A stretch of DNA of 64,000 nucleotides from JBEPTX01 sp041691795 (GCA_041691795.1 JBEPTX010000004.1:62001-126000), one strand, 5' to 3'; counted from the first letter of the stretch, positions 15,550 through 25,328 are shown. Made by a program: numbers and translations. The notes: generated by a model not told the origin, from the sequence alone.

Positions 15550-17742
15550 ATGGGTCAACGAAGACTTACTAATGCTGCACCTGACGACCAAAACAAGCGT
15601 CCGCAAGGCCAGCAACGACAGAAATCAAACAATACAGTGCTAAACAACACGACAACTCGCAAAGGCGAAGTGTTTCGTGCGCAGCGTCGTACCAGTGAGA
15701 ATGTCAATGTTCAGGCGAGCCAACACATGATTAATGTGCCGGTAAATAAATCCATCTACAACGGCTACCAAGGTCGTCAGTACAGTCTGGCTGATCATAA
15801 AAAACAGCCTCGTACGAATGGTCCAGCACTGCGTGTGATCCCAATTGGTGGCCTGGGCGAAATGGGTATCGGCAAAAACATGATGGCGATCGAGTACGAA
15901 AATGACATCATTGTGATCGATTGTGGATTCCTATTCCCTGGTGCTGATTATCCTGGAATCAACTATATTACCCCCGATATTTCGTATCTAGAAGAGAACA
16001 AACACAAGATTCGTGGCCATATTTTTACCCATGGACACTTGGACCATATTGGTGCCTACCGTCACGTTGCAGACAAAATCCCGGCACCTGTCTATGCCAG
16101 CAAATTTACGCTTGGTATGATCCAACGCACGATGGAAGAAGCTACCAGCGGGTTCACACCTGAATACAACGAATTGAATCCAGAATCACACGAACGTGTA
16201 CAACTTGGTGATAATTTCAGCGTCGAACTCGTCCGCGTGAATCACTCGATTCCTGATGCAACTGCAGTCGTAATCCGTACACCACTTGGTGTATTGATCG
16301 ACACAGGTGACTGGCGATTCGAAGAAGAACCAGTTGATGGCAAGAAATTTGACCTGGAACGTATGACCGAAATCGCTACGACCGAAGGTATTTTGATGCT
16401 GATGAACGAATCAACCAACTGTGAATCAGACGGTTCACATACTCACGGCGAATTTGATATTCAGCATTCTATGGGTGAAGTAATGGAAAAATACCCTAAT
16501 AGTCGTTTGATTATGAGCTGTTTTAGCTCACAAATTCACCGTATGCAGGTGATTTTGGAAGAAGCCAAAAAACACGATCGCAAGGTTGCGTTTGCAGGCT
16601 ACAGTATGATCCAAAACCTCGAAGTTGCGCTGCGTGCTGGTGTCATCAAGATTCCAAAAGACGTTGTCGTCAAAATGGAAGACGTCGTCAAACTACCTGA
16701 CGGCAAAGTGACGATTGTCTGTACCGGTTCACAGGGTGAATTTAACGCTGTTTTGAACCGTATGGCCAGTGGCGCACACAAATTTATCAAGATCAAAAAC
16801 AGTGATGTCGTTGTATTTAGTAGTAACCCAATCCCGGGTAATGAAAAATACGTTGTTCGAACCGTTGATGGCCTGATGCGAGAGGGTAGTGATGTCATCC
16901 AAAATGGCAAAACTCACCTGACTGGTATTGGTCCACTGCACCTTTCGGGACATGGGTACTACGATGACCACGTCAAACTGGTCCGTGCGCTTAATCCGAA
17001 ATATTACCTCCCAATTCATGGTGAGTTCCATATGTTGGTTCACAACGCTGAACTGGCCGAAAAAGAAGGTGGTATTCCACGTGATAATATCTTTGTTTGT
17101 GACAGTGGTGATGTCGTCGAAATTACGGCTGAAGGCGCCAGGAAAAATGGTCGCGTGCCGGTCGGTGGAATCATGTACGATGACAGCGGCGCAATCGTTA
17201 GCGAAGTTGTGCTAAAAGATCGTATTCACATGGCAACCGAAGGTATGTTTGTGGTCGTTCTGACCGTTCAGCGTGGCAGCGGTCGCCTGATGACGAGTCC
17301 AGATATCATTAGCCGTGGATTTATTTATCTACGTGATAGTGAAGAATTGATGGGGACGATTCGCCAATACTTGAAGCAAAAAGTTGCTCGCAGTTTTGGT
17401 GGCAAGCGCGTAGATCTAGATGTTATGAAAAAGGAACTAAAAGACGAAATTACTCATATTTTGTATGATCAAACACGTCGTACGCCAATCGTGATCCCTG
17501 TGATCAACGAAATCGGTGGCAGCGGTGGTGGAAATCGTGATAATCGTGATCCACGCGAGAATAATGCGCGTCCAAATCCGAACCAGAACCGTCCAGCTCC
17601 AGTAGCTCGTCCTACAGACGACGCTCCTCGTCCAACCGACAGTGCTATTCCTGAACTTGCGCCAAAGCAATTCCCGGACAAACAAGTACCTGACACCGAA
17701 GCCGTCGAGCCAAAAACTCACGTCGATACACGCGGCTACTAA
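15550..17742 (+). CDS. rnj: Ribonuclease J (paralogue 2)
   Basis: A 730-residue second RNase J. It has a long basic, Gln/Asn-rich N-terminal extension (about 1-93), then the MBL/beta-CASP core with H161-x-H163-x-D165-H166, NHSIPDA, TGDWRFEEE and HLSGHGYYDD. Residues from about 660 are a Pro/Asn/Arg-rich disordered tail. Many Firmicutes carry J1/J2 pairs that form heteromers; the same may apply to this and the previous paralogue. It is preceded by a strong ribosome binding site and followed by a bidirectional terminator. Confidence 0.93.
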   Translation: MGQRRLTNAAPDDQNKRPQGQQRQKSNNTVLNNTTTRKGEVFRAQRRTSENVNVQASQHMINVPVNKSIYNGYQGRQYSLADHKKQPRTNGPALRVIPIGGLGEMGIGKNMMAIEYENDIIVIDCGFLFPGADYPGINYITPDISYLEENKHKIRGHIFTHGHLDHIGAYRHVADKIPAPVYASKFTLGMIQRTMEEATSGFTPEYNELNPESHERVQLGDNFSVELVRVNHSIPDATAVVIRTPLGVLIDTGDWRFEEEPVDGKKFDLERMTEIATTEGILMLMNESTNCESDGSHTHGEFDIQHSMGEVMEKYPNSRLIMSCFSSQIHRMQVILEEAKKHDRKVAFAGYSMIQNLEVALRAGVIKIPKDVVVKMEDVVKLPDGKVTIVCTGSQGEFNAVLNRMASGAHKFIKIKNSDVVVFSSNPIPGNEKYVVRTVDGLMREGSDVIQNGKTHLTGIGPLHLSGHGYYDDHVKLVRALNPKYYLPIHGEFHMLVHNAELAEKEGGIPRDNIFVCDSGDVVEITAEGARKNGRVPVGGIMYDDSGAIVSEVVLKDRIHMATEGMFVVVLTVQRGSGRLMTSPDIISRGFIYLRDSEELMGTIRQYLKQKVARSFGGKRVDLDVMKKELKDEITHILYDQTRRTPIVIPVINEIGGSGGGNRDNRDPRENNARPNPNQNRPAPVARPTDDAPRPTDSAIPELAPKQFPDKQVPDTEAVEPKTHVDTRGY

Positions 17743-17753
17743 ATAATCTCTAT

Positions 17754-17791
17754 AAAAGGAAATCCCGCCGCATATGCCGCGGGTTCCTTTT
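17754..17791. terminator. Bidirectional terminator (rnj2 / 17817 gene)
   Basis: AAAAGGAA + TCCCGC pairs with GCGGG + TTCCTTTT between two convergent genes. Confidence 0.8.
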
Positions 17792-17816
17792 GAAACTCAA
17801 GCGGTTATACGGCGGG

Positions 17817-18320
17817 TCAAACGGCTTCGGGCAATCGACCGAAAAGGTTATTGTAGCTGGACCAGTCACCTCTGTGAATGATGCTGAGGTCGCTCTTGCT
17901 GTGAAGCGGACGTGCGATTGAACCCATTCGGCCACCGTTGCCTACAAGAGCGTAGGAGAGTGGCAGCGGGGAGCCCTCTTTGATGACAGACTCTTCGTTA
18001 TATGTCGGACAGACCATCAGGATGGCGCAGCCCTCCATCAAGTCGCTCAGACTAATGAGGTCTGGCTTGCCCCATAGGATCTCCCGTTCACCTTGGGCTA
18101 GACAGCCTTTGGCGTTGACGATAGCCATAATCTCCTGGTACAACCCCTCGATTTGGGCGTTGTCGTACCGGGTGAGCAGGCTATCGACGCAGATACAGGA
18201 TTTACCCTGAATCCGCCGTCGATTGAGCCAGAGAGTGGTGCCACCTGCGAGGGTGACTCCAAGTGCTTCGCTGGTCTCGGTGCAGTGCAGACTGTCTGCT
18301 CGGTCCGTTTGAAATGACAC
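17817..18320 (-). CDS. Hypothetical protein, 167 residues
   Basis: No family recognised. It is a soluble alpha/beta protein with five or six Cys residues scattered through it (CTET, KSCICVD, KGCLAQ, EGCAILMVC). The GTG at 18320 is chosen as the start because the minus-strand site AAAGGAG ends 8 nt before it; the in-frame GTG at 18329 overlaps that site. Its own ribosome binding site, the terminator and G/C-ending codon choice make it look like an isolated cassette, similar to the 8437 and 3706 genes. It is divergent from ftsK. Confidence 0.55.
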   Translation of the reverse strand: MSFQTDRADSLHCTETSEALGVTLAGGTTLWLNRRRIQGKSCICVDSLLTRYDNAQIEGLYQEIMAIVNAKGCLAQGEREILWGKPDLISLSDLMEGCAILMVCPTYNEESVIKEGSPLPLSYALVGNGGRMGSIARPLHSKSDLSIIHRGDWSSYNNLFGRLPEAV

Positions 18321-18432
18321 TGCCCTCACTCCTTTCTATTTGTGAAAAGCGGGGGTAGTGAGGCGAGTATACACCTTTGGAACAGTGAAGAGAAGTACTT
18401 TTTACATAAATATTTAATATTTTTGCTACGGC

Positions 18433-18461
18433 TTGCAAAATGTAGTAAAATTTGCTATAAT
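18433..18461 (+). promoter_or_regulatory. ftsK promoter
   Basis: TTGCAA (18433-18438), a 17-nt spacer and TATAAT (18456-18461), 35 nt before the ATG. Confidence 0.85.
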
Positions 18462-18496
18462 ATAAAGATAGAAACAGTAGTATAATAAAAACAGTT

Positions 18497-20752
18497 ATGG
18501 CAAAAAGACGAAAATCAACACGACGCAAATCTACGGCAAATCAGGCTCCTAAGCACAGCCTTCCTGCGGGCTTTTGGCAGCAAGTCACCGCCGTTGGGCT
18601 TATTGCGTTCTCGCTTCTGCTCGTCGTTGCTTGGTTCGGTGTTGGCGGACCAATATTGGATTGGATTCAACAGACAGCACTGAGTTCTATCGGGTACGCG
18701 GTGTATGTTATTCCGGCACTCTTTATCTATGTTGCGGTCGAAATCTTTCGTACCGATGAAAATCGCCTGCCATTTGTAATGAAATTTGCAACGGTGATAT
18801 TAATTGTGTGGTTTGCCGGTATATTTGGCCTGATGCATAACACTACAACTGCCACAACAAGTGGTGGGTATGTCGGAGACACAGTAAACAGTGGCATGCT
18901 AGCGCTTGTTGAACCACCGATCGCTGCCTTTATTTATCTGTTATTCATACTGATGACGGTGTTATTCGTGATTCGTGTTTCGCCAATTACGATCATCCGC
19001 AAGTTGTGGCAATTGGTCCAAACTGATCGATTTGATAACGATGAAAATGTTAAAGTCATGCGCCAAGCAGCCGAAACGGGCGAAAAGAAATCTGCCCCAA
19101 TTGGCGATTTCAAGATGAACGCCGGTGTCCCAACCCTCGATCCGAACGAGATTTCGTTTGAGGACAAAAAATCATCCCGTTTATCCAGTTTCAAAGGCAG
19201 CGTCGGGCGTGACAAAGCGGCCGAAGAACAAGCCGCACTTGTATCTGTCAGTGACCCAAATTGGGTGGCACCTGATGTTGAACTACTCGAGAAAAAACAG
19301 TCACCAGCCGATGCTGGTGATGTCCAGCAAAATGCCCAAACCATCAAAGATACACTGAGTGAATTTAATATTGATGTCGAGATGGAAGGTGCAAATATTG
19401 GACCAAAGGTGACACAATATACGCTGAAACCACCAAGTGGGGTCAAATTGACACGTATCACGGCGCTGGAAACGAACATTGCACTGAATTTGGCGGCCCA
19501 ATCGCTGCGTATCGAAGCCCCAATCCCTGGCCAACGTGCCGTTGGTATAGAGGTACCAAACCGCAAAGCGGCCGATGTGCGTCTGTATGGAATCTTGACC
19601 TCGAAACAGTGGAAGAACAATCACGAACCGTTGAGTTTTGCGATTGGTAAGGATATTTCCGGTGAAGCTGTCGTGGGTGAACTGAACAAAATGCCCCATT
19701 TGCTGATCGCTGGTCAGACGGGCAGTGGTAAATCAGTCATGATTAATACACTGCTGACGAGTTTGTTGTACCATAACAGCCCATCAGAAATGAAACTGAT
19801 TTTGGTGGATCCAAAACAAGTCGAAATGGCACCATACGAAGACATTCCGCATCTGTTAACCCCAGTTATTACCGAACCAGAAAAGACGATCAGTGCCCTA
19901 AAATGGGCGGTCAACGAGATGGAGCGGCGCTACCATTTGCTAGCCGAAGAAAAACTGCGCGATATTCATTCGTATAATCAAAAGATTCAAAAAGGCAGCA
20001 AGAAAATTGCCGTCGAAGACGATGATGGGGCAATCCAGCAACACGAAGACGGTGCCATGCCATATATTGTGATTGTGATCGACGAGCTGGCCGACCTGAT
20101 GATGGTTGCGGCCCGCGACGTAGAAGCATTGATCGTTCGTTTAGCCCAAAAAGCCCGTGCGGTCGGTATTCACTTGGTGCTAGCGACACAGCGTCCATCC
20201 GTTGATGTTATTACTGGTCTGATCAAGGCAAATATCCCAGCCCGTATTGCCTTTACGGTAGCGTCACAGGTAGATAGTCGTACGATTTTGGACCAAGTGG
20301 GTGCCGAGAAACTCCTGGGCCAAGGTGATATGTTGATTCTAACCCCAAGTATGAGCAAGCCAAAACGTATCCAGGGTGCCTGGGTAATGGACGAAGAAGT
20401 TGGCAAAGTGATGGATCATCTGCGCATGCAGTCGGCGCCACAGTACAATGACGAGATCGTCAGCCAGCCGGTTCAGCTGAATGGCAAGGGTGGCGTGGTG
20501 ATGGACTTTAGCACGAACACGGGCGACCAGACTTATCAGGAAGCGTTGCAGATCGTGATTGATAGCGGCAAGGCTAGCGCCAGCCTATTGCAGCGTCGTT
20601 TGGGGATTGGCTATGCCAAAGCAGCTCGTTATATCGATACCATGGAAGAACAGGGCATTGTCGGCCAACCTAGTGGCAATAGCAAACCTCGTGACGTGCT
20701 GGTGCGCAGCATGGACGAACTCAACGGCTCTGGCGACCAAGATTTAGGATAA
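18497..20752 (+). CDS. ftsK: FtsK/SpoIIIE DNA translocase
   Basis: A 751-residue translocase that moves chromosome DNA through the division septum. A basic N-terminus is followed by about four membrane helices (30-165), a short linker, then the motor. Walker A GQTGSGKS lies at 406-413 and Walker B is IVIVIDELADLM. The C-terminal gamma winged helix (ASLLQRRLGIGYAKAARYID) would read orienting sequences. Its linker is short compared with E. coli FtsK, as in Gram-positive SpoIIIE. It is transcribed alone from a near-consensus promoter. Confidence 0.95.
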   Translation: MAKRRKSTRRKSTANQAPKHSLPAGFWQQVTAVGLIAFSLLLVVAWFGVGGPILDWIQQTALSSIGYAVYVIPALFIYVAVEIFRTDENRLPFVMKFATVILIVWFAGIFGLMHNTTTATTSGGYVGDTVNSGMLALVEPPIAAFIYLLFILMTVLFVIRVSPITIIRKLWQLVQTDRFDNDENVKVMRQAAETGEKKSAPIGDFKMNAGVPTLDPNEISFEDKKSSRLSSFKGSVGRDKAAEEQAALVSVSDPNWVAPDVELLEKKQSPADAGDVQQNAQTIKDTLSEFNIDVEMEGANIGPKVTQYTLKPPSGVKLTRITALETNIALNLAAQSLRIEAPIPGQRAVGIEVPNRKAADVRLYGILTSKQWKNNHEPLSFAIGKDISGEAVVGELNKMPHLLIAGQTGSGKSVMINTLLTSLLYHNSPSEMKLILVDPKQVEMAPYEDIPHLLTPVITEPEKTISALKWAVNEMERRYHLLAEEKLRDIHSYNQKIQKGSKKIAVEDDDGAIQQHEDGAMPYIVIVIDELADLMMVAARDVEALIVRLAQKARAVGIHLVLATQRPSVDVITGLIKANIPARIAFTVASQVDSRTILDQVGAEKLLGQGDMLILTPSMSKPKRIQGAWVMDEEVGKVMDHLRMQSAPQYNDEIVSQPVQLNGKGGVVMDFSTNTGDQTYQEALQIVIDSGKASASLLQRRLGIGYAKAARYIDTMEEQGIVGQPSGNSKPRDVLVRSMDELNGSGDQDLG

Positions 20753-20904
20753 GTCAAAACTACCCTACTTTGTGAGTCACGGGGTAGAATGCGACACGGG
20801 CCTTTGTCTTTATTAAGAAGGAGCGAGCTAGAATGCATCTAGCGAGCAGTTGAAGTATGTGCTCATAATCGTATGAACTCGTGCCACCAGAGGATGTAGC
20901 AGGA

Positions 20905-22467
20905 CTAGTTGTACGTTTGGAGATAATCGCCGATTTGGTACTTGGTACGGCCTAGTACCCAGCTAAACGGTGAAGTATCGGTGACGGACAGGGTGCCGCC
21001 AGTGAACGAGAAATTACCACCAGGTGAAATCGATACTTGTTGGCCGCCAATACCACGCAGGCTGTGGTTGCCACTCATCGAGTAGAGGGTTGAACCATAG
21101 TATGAGTAGACCGCAAGGCCTGAGTAATCTGCTGTATCACTACCACTACAACAGCCGCCGCCTACAGTAATGGCCCTTGCAGCTCCACCAAAGTAATTGT
21201 TGACTGGTATAACTGACGAGTTGTAAAGATCTGTTGACGAAAGGGAGTCGCTATAATTATCGTCGTTTGAACGCCCAGCGTTTGTCGACGAGAAGCTGAT
21301 AATTGTTAGGGGTGTATTACTACCATTGGCAAATATGCCGTTACTGTTACCCGCTAATGAAACGGTTCCGTTCACAACGATAGTGGGGCGTCTGGATCCC
21401 AGCGAATCTGCCACGGTAATCTTTCCGCCTGAACCCAGTGTGAGATTACCTTGAATGTAAACGTCGCCGTAGATAGTAACATTACAAGCACCGAAGTTAC
21501 CCTGTATGGTTATATTACCGACGATGCGCTGATGGTCAAGCCACTGGGGGCTGGTAGGACCAAACAGGAGACACCCCGTCAGAGGCGGGATTGGCAATGC
21601 AGGAATAATCTGCTTGCTTGTAAACGCTTTTTTGTCGAAATAAGGAAGGCCGTAGTCTGGTGCAATACAACCCGACTGCCAGCCGGTACCTGTTGGACCA
21701 GGGTAGATGTTTGCTGCAGAGGGTTGATTAGTCGCACAGACTGATCCGTAAATACTACCACTACCACCAAAGAAGTAGCTGCCGCCACTAAATACCAAAG
21801 GCGGGTCGTTGCTAGCACATGGTTGTGGCCAGTTTGCCGTTGTGCCACAACCAATATTGGTGGCGGTGACACGAGCTGAATCTGTCGCTGTACCGATGCT
21901 GGTTGCGGATCCATTGAGGTTGATTTTGCCGCGTGAATAGACCATTCCTTTGGTCATTGCAGATGGTTGGCCATACCACGGGAAGAAACTTCCGGACATG
22001 TCTAAACCGGCGGCTCCTGCAATAACGTTTTCTATGACGGGTGTTTCAGTTTCGACAATGAGTGCCTTGACTACCTTGGTCGTGAAGGGAGTGGCGTCGG
22101 TGGTGCGGCGTGACATGTAAGCAGTAGACGAAATTGTAAGGGTTTTGTTGCCATTGTCGGTGACGGTTGTGGTGTATTCCGCCTTGCCTTGGTCATTGCT
22201 ACCGTAAAATTGTTTCTTGGTGGTGTAGCCGGTGAAGGTACCGTTGAGATTGAGTTGAGCGAGAGTGTCGCTGACACCGGCTTCGGCGGTGTATATAGCG
22301 TTGGCGGCATCAATATCAGCAGTTGTTTTGGCATATTTGGTCGACGAAATAGAGATAATTGAAATAGAGAGAACGACCATGACAATAGAAACGGCCATCA
22401 CAAGTATTAACAAGTAGCCTTGTTGAGGATTGCGTTTTGAAGTGGTTGTGGGTTGTGTCTTCATCAT
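20905..22467 (-). CDS. PilX-like minor pilin with large surface domain
   Basis: A 520-residue protein, last in a four-gene minus-strand pilin operon. A type III-like leader ends in QQG, then YLLILVMAVSIVMVVLSISI is the hydrophobic helix. It lacks Glu5, as PilX/GspK-type minor pilins may. Residues about 330-470 hold repeated beta strands (TIQGNF, TIYGDVYIQGNL, PTIVVNGTVSLAGN) typical of the DUF7305-like/beta-helix surface domains linked to PilX. The same kind of segment occurs in the 606-residue protein upstream and in the VWA protein of the second pilus locus. Probably a pilus tip or surface adhesin. Confidence 0.75.
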   Translation of the reverse strand: MMKTQPTTTSKRNPQQGYLLILVMAVSIVMVVLSISIISISSTKYAKTTADIDAANAIYTAEAGVSDTLAQLNLNGTFTGYTTKKQFYGSNDQGKAEYTTTVTDNGNKTLTISSTAYMSRRTTDATPFTTKVVKALIVETETPVIENVIAGAAGLDMSGSFFPWYGQPSAMTKGMVYSRGKINLNGSATSIGTATDSARVTATNIGCGTTANWPQPCASNDPPLVFSGGSYFFGGSGSIYGSVCATNQPSAANIYPGPTGTGWQSGCIAPDYGLPYFDKKAFTSKQIIPALPIPPLTGCLLFGPTSPQWLDHQRIVGNITIQGNFGACNVTIYGDVYIQGNLTLGSGGKITVADSLGSRRPTIVVNGTVSLAGNSNGIFANGSNTPLTIISFSSTNAGRSNDDNYSDSLSSTDLYNSSVIPVNNYFGGAARAITVGGGCCSGSDTADYSGLAVYSYYGSTLYSMSGNHSLRGIGGQQVSISPGGNFSFTGGTLSVTDTSPFSWVLGRTKYQIGDYLQTYN

Positions 22468-22473
22468 TTTTAC

Positions 22474-22923
22474 CTATGGGGTTATTAATACGTCACTATC
22501 TGAGCTACTGCCATTCCACCATGATTTTTTGACGGTGATGGTGTATTTGTCACATTTGGGTGGAACATTGGTGGCGCAGGCACTCCCATCGGCACGGGTG
22601 GCGGAATACGAGTAGGTAGAAGCGTTACCAAATAGCGTGCCAATTGCTGCTGCATTGACAGTACCGAGGTACGTGACAACCTCGCTTTGCAGCTGTGGAA
22701 AACGGTTTCTATCCTGGAAGTAAACTGTTAATTTGAGTTTGACTTGCTCGGCGGTTGCGACGGCTGAATTCTTTTTGGCGCGATTCTGTGAATCTGATAG
22801 TCCGATAACTGCTACAGATAACAAAAGCCCCATGATGACAATCACAACCAGAAGCTCCACGACGGTAAAGCCACTATATTTGCTGATTTTAGGCCTATTG
22901 GTGTGCATAAAACTCCCCATCAT
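22474..22923 (-). CDS. Type IV prepilin
   Basis: A 149-residue prepilin: a short basic leader ending in YSG, then FTVVELLVVIVIMGLLLSV with Glu5, then a C-terminal globular part with a Cys pair (SACATNVPPKC) that could form the D-loop disulphide. ATG 22923 overlaps the upstream stop as ATGA, which suggests translational coupling; ATG 22908, just before MHTNRPK, is an alternative with GGGGAG only 4 nt away. It would be processed by the PilD encoded at 42 kb. It may be the major or a minor pilin of this locus. Confidence 0.85.
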   Translation of the reverse strand: MMGSFMHTNRPKISKYSGFTVVELLVVIVIMGLLLSVAVIGLSDSQNRAKKNSAVATAEQVKLKLTVYFQDRNRFPQLQSEVVTYLGTVNAAAIGTLFGNASTYSYSATRADGSACATNVPPKCDKYTITVKKSWWNGSSSDSDVLITP

Positions 22924-24740
22924 AGCGATCCATTCAACAGAACGCTAGCTCCTTGATCAATATAGATACTTTGGCCCGCGACTGCTCCCACGGTTCCGAA
23001 GATACTAATGTATGCTTGACCAAAGTAGGCATAAAACGAGCTTCCCGAAGCACTTCCTCCGAGGCTAATAGGTGCACCACCAGCTCCAGTGTAGGCAAAA
23101 TTGGTAATCGTTGTTTGCAGGTTTGCGGGTGAAATTGTGTTACATGATGGGCTTGCTGAACAGGCACTATCTGCTGAATAAAAGCTAATGAAGTATGGCG
23201 TTGTTCCGTAGCTATTTGGAATGATCTTGGTAGATGTTCCCATGTGGAACTTGCCATTCACGACAATGATTGGTCGTACGTTGCCAACAGATTCTGATAC
23301 TTTTAAATTAACCCAGTTTGCCGATAAGTTACCAGTAAAGTACGCATTACCATTGATCGTTGCATTACAGATAAGGTCCATAGTGACGTCGCTTGTGTAA
23401 GTGTGATTAGGGAGAAGATTAACACTTCCACCAAAGCATGATCCGCTGGCGCCATTTGATGAACCGTTCGTCATACTAGAAGTGAAGGATGCTTTGTCAA
23501 ATGAAGGAAGGTCAGCGTCCGGGGGGACACACCCAGAGATGAGGCCTCTTGTTGCTGTTCCGTACGGCTGAATATTTGTCGGGTCAATCTGATCTTTTGC
23601 GCATACATTACCATTGATGTGTGAGAAGGCTGCGCTCAGTGTAATAGGTGGAGAACCACTTCCACATGGCTGGGGGAAGGTTGCTCCGCCGCCACAGGCA
23701 ACGTTACCAACGTTGAGATTAACAGGGACACCGTTTCCACTTAGGCCAAATACATACCAAGGTGAATTACCACCTATTGTTGCAGTAAGGATCATATTGA
23801 GCTTACCCTTTACATAGACGTCACCACCTTGAACGAGGCCACTAAACATCGTCAAACCACCTGGCCCTGCCATTAGTCCTGGGTCACCGAGCCCATTGGT
23901 TGGTGGTACGTATGGTGGGTTTATCACGACCGGTGGAACAAAGTTTTGCTGGCTGCGAAACTGCATTCGCATTGAATTGGCCAGAGATACGGTTTGGGTA
24001 TCAATAATCTGACCCGATACAAGTTTGATAGTGACGCCGATAGAACGTGCCTGAGGAAAACCGTTGTAGTCAGGAATATCGTTTCCGGTACTATCCTTGG
24101 ACGTATAGGGGATTTGATTGCCATTTTTGTCGTAGTAATTAACAACGAATGCTGCTTGGCCTAAACTAGGATCGAGATTATCAACAACCTTGATATCTGA
24201 ACCAATACAACCACCGGTAGTGACACGTGCACATGAAGTTGTTGTGACCGAGTTGACTGGGCCTGGCAGTGCATAAGGTGCCGCTACAGTTCGTCGGTAG
24301 AGAGCACCATTCGAGACATAATAAATAATAGTGTTTTTTGTACCAACAGCGTATGCAGCATTGTCGTAGATGGCATTTCCAGAATTATCAACAGGGGTTT
24401 CGTTGAGCAAAAGCCTATTTGGACCCATGCGCCAGAAATACTGATCATTTGTATCTACGTCAGGCCCGGGAACATTTTCGTAGCCCGTTTTGTTCATTGG
24501 TGCATCTGGGTCGGGCACGCGGTTGTAGGTAGTGACATTAGATGATAGTCGCACATCGTCGTTGATTCGGTTAAGTGCCGTCTGCAGATTGGTCGATAAG
24601 TTGTTGCGAGCATTAACGATTGGTAATTGACCAAGCACGGTCAGATACAGCCCTGTTGTTGCGACGACCAAAATGCCTGCAACCGCCATGGTAACCATGA
24701 GCTCTACGATAGTAAAACCATGATTAAATCGATGTATCAT
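22920..24740 (-). CDS. PilW-like minor pilin fused to adhesin-like domain
   Basis: A 606-residue protein: leader ending in NHG, then FTIVELMVTMAVAGILVV with Glu5, and about 270 residues of PilW/GspJ-like body. A Pro-rich hinge near residue 270-290 (FVPPVVINPPYVPP) leads into a 300-residue domain with repeated beta strands (TINGNAYFTGNL, PIIVVNGKFHMG) shared with the 520-residue protein. Fusion of a pseudopilin to a large surface domain suggests a tip-exposed adhesin. It overlaps both neighbours by ATGA, so the four genes are one operon. Confidence 0.8.
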   Translation of the reverse strand: MIHRFNHGFTIVELMVTMAVAGILVVATTGLYLTVLGQLPIVNARNNLSTNLQTALNRINDDVRLSSNVTTYNRVPDPDAPMNKTGYENVPGPDVDTNDQYFWRMGPNRLLLNETPVDNSGNAIYDNAAYAVGTKNTIIYYVSNGALYRRTVAAPYALPGPVNSVTTTSCARVTTGGCIGSDIKVVDNLDPSLGQAAFVVNYYDKNGNQIPYTSKDSTGNDIPDYNGFPQARSIGVTIKLVSGQIIDTQTVSLANSMRMQFRSQQNFVPPVVINPPYVPPTNGLGDPGLMAGPGGLTMFSGLVQGGDVYVKGKLNMILTATIGGNSPWYVFGLSGNGVPVNLNVGNVACGGGATFPQPCGSGSPPITLSAAFSHINGNVCAKDQIDPTNIQPYGTATRGLISGCVPPDADLPSFDKASFTSSMTNGSSNGASGSCFGGSVNLLPNHTYTSDVTMDLICNATINGNAYFTGNLSANWVNLKVSESVGNVRPIIVVNGKFHMGTSTKIIPNSYGTTPYFISFYSADSACSASPSCNTISPANLQTTITNFAYTGAGGAPISLGGSASGSSFYAYFGQAYISIFGTVGAVAGQSIYIDQGASVLLNGSL

Positions 24741-25162
24741 TGAGTAATTCCCCCAAGGCCAATAATGGCAGACTCGTTAACGTGACGATCAAGTGTGCCG
24801 ATTTTGTATCCAACAGTGACGTCAACCCGTTTAAAGTCGGGCATAGTAGTCGATTGGCTGACGACAATATTTGCGTATCCGTTAGGAAGTTCGCTAGGGA
24901 CATCGTAGGCACGGTCATAGCTGATACCAGCTGTACTAGCGGTAAGGGCGGTGTATTGGCCGTTGCGGGCTTCCTCGATGATCTGTTTGGCAGTAGTATT
25001 TGCGAGGTCAAGGTAGCGCTCATTGCGCTGTGCCTGTTGGGTGAGACCGATCGTATTAACGATTGAAACGGAGATAATCCCAAATAGAGCAAGCGCAATA
25101 ACCATTTCGGTTAGCGTAAACCCTTTAGAATAGCCGCGTGTTGTTGGTTCTACCATAAGCAT
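24737..25162 (-). CDS. PilV-like minor prepilin
   Basis: A 141-residue prepilin, first gene of the minus-strand pilin operon. The leader ends in YSKG, then FTLTEMVIALALFGIISVS with Glu at +5. ATG 25162 is preferred because AAAGG lies 6 nt upstream on the minus strand; a longer frame adds an unlikely 21-residue extension. The body resembles PilV/GspI minor pilins that start pilus assembly. It overlaps the next gene by ATGA. Confidence 0.82.
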   Translation of the reverse strand: MLMVEPTTRGYSKGFTLTEMVIALALFGIISVSIVNTIGLTQQAQRNERYLDLANTTAKQIIEEARNGQYTALTASTAGISYDRAYDVPSELPNGYANIVVSQSTTMPDFKRVDVTVGYKIGTLDRHVNESAIIGLGGITQ

Positions 25163-25277
25163 GATATACCTTTCAATCATACCCCCGCATGGCCAAACCC
25201 GCAACGCTATCGCTATAAGTGACATTCTGACTAGCTTTTCCCACAGGAATACGGTATAATCAAAGGGTTATCAACTC

Positions 25278-25328
25278 GGCTCATTCTTTGAAATGAGCAT
25301 CCATAATGGATTCCAGAGGAGGAAATCT
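25278..25328 (+). promoter_or_regulatory. rpsF leader hairpin and strong ribosome binding site
   Basis: After a TATAAT at about 25253-25258, GCTCATT...AAATGAGC forms a hairpin and AGGAGG follows at 25316-25322. S6:S18 autoregulatory leaders occur at this position in many bacteria; this one was not checked against the motif. Confidence 0.45.
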
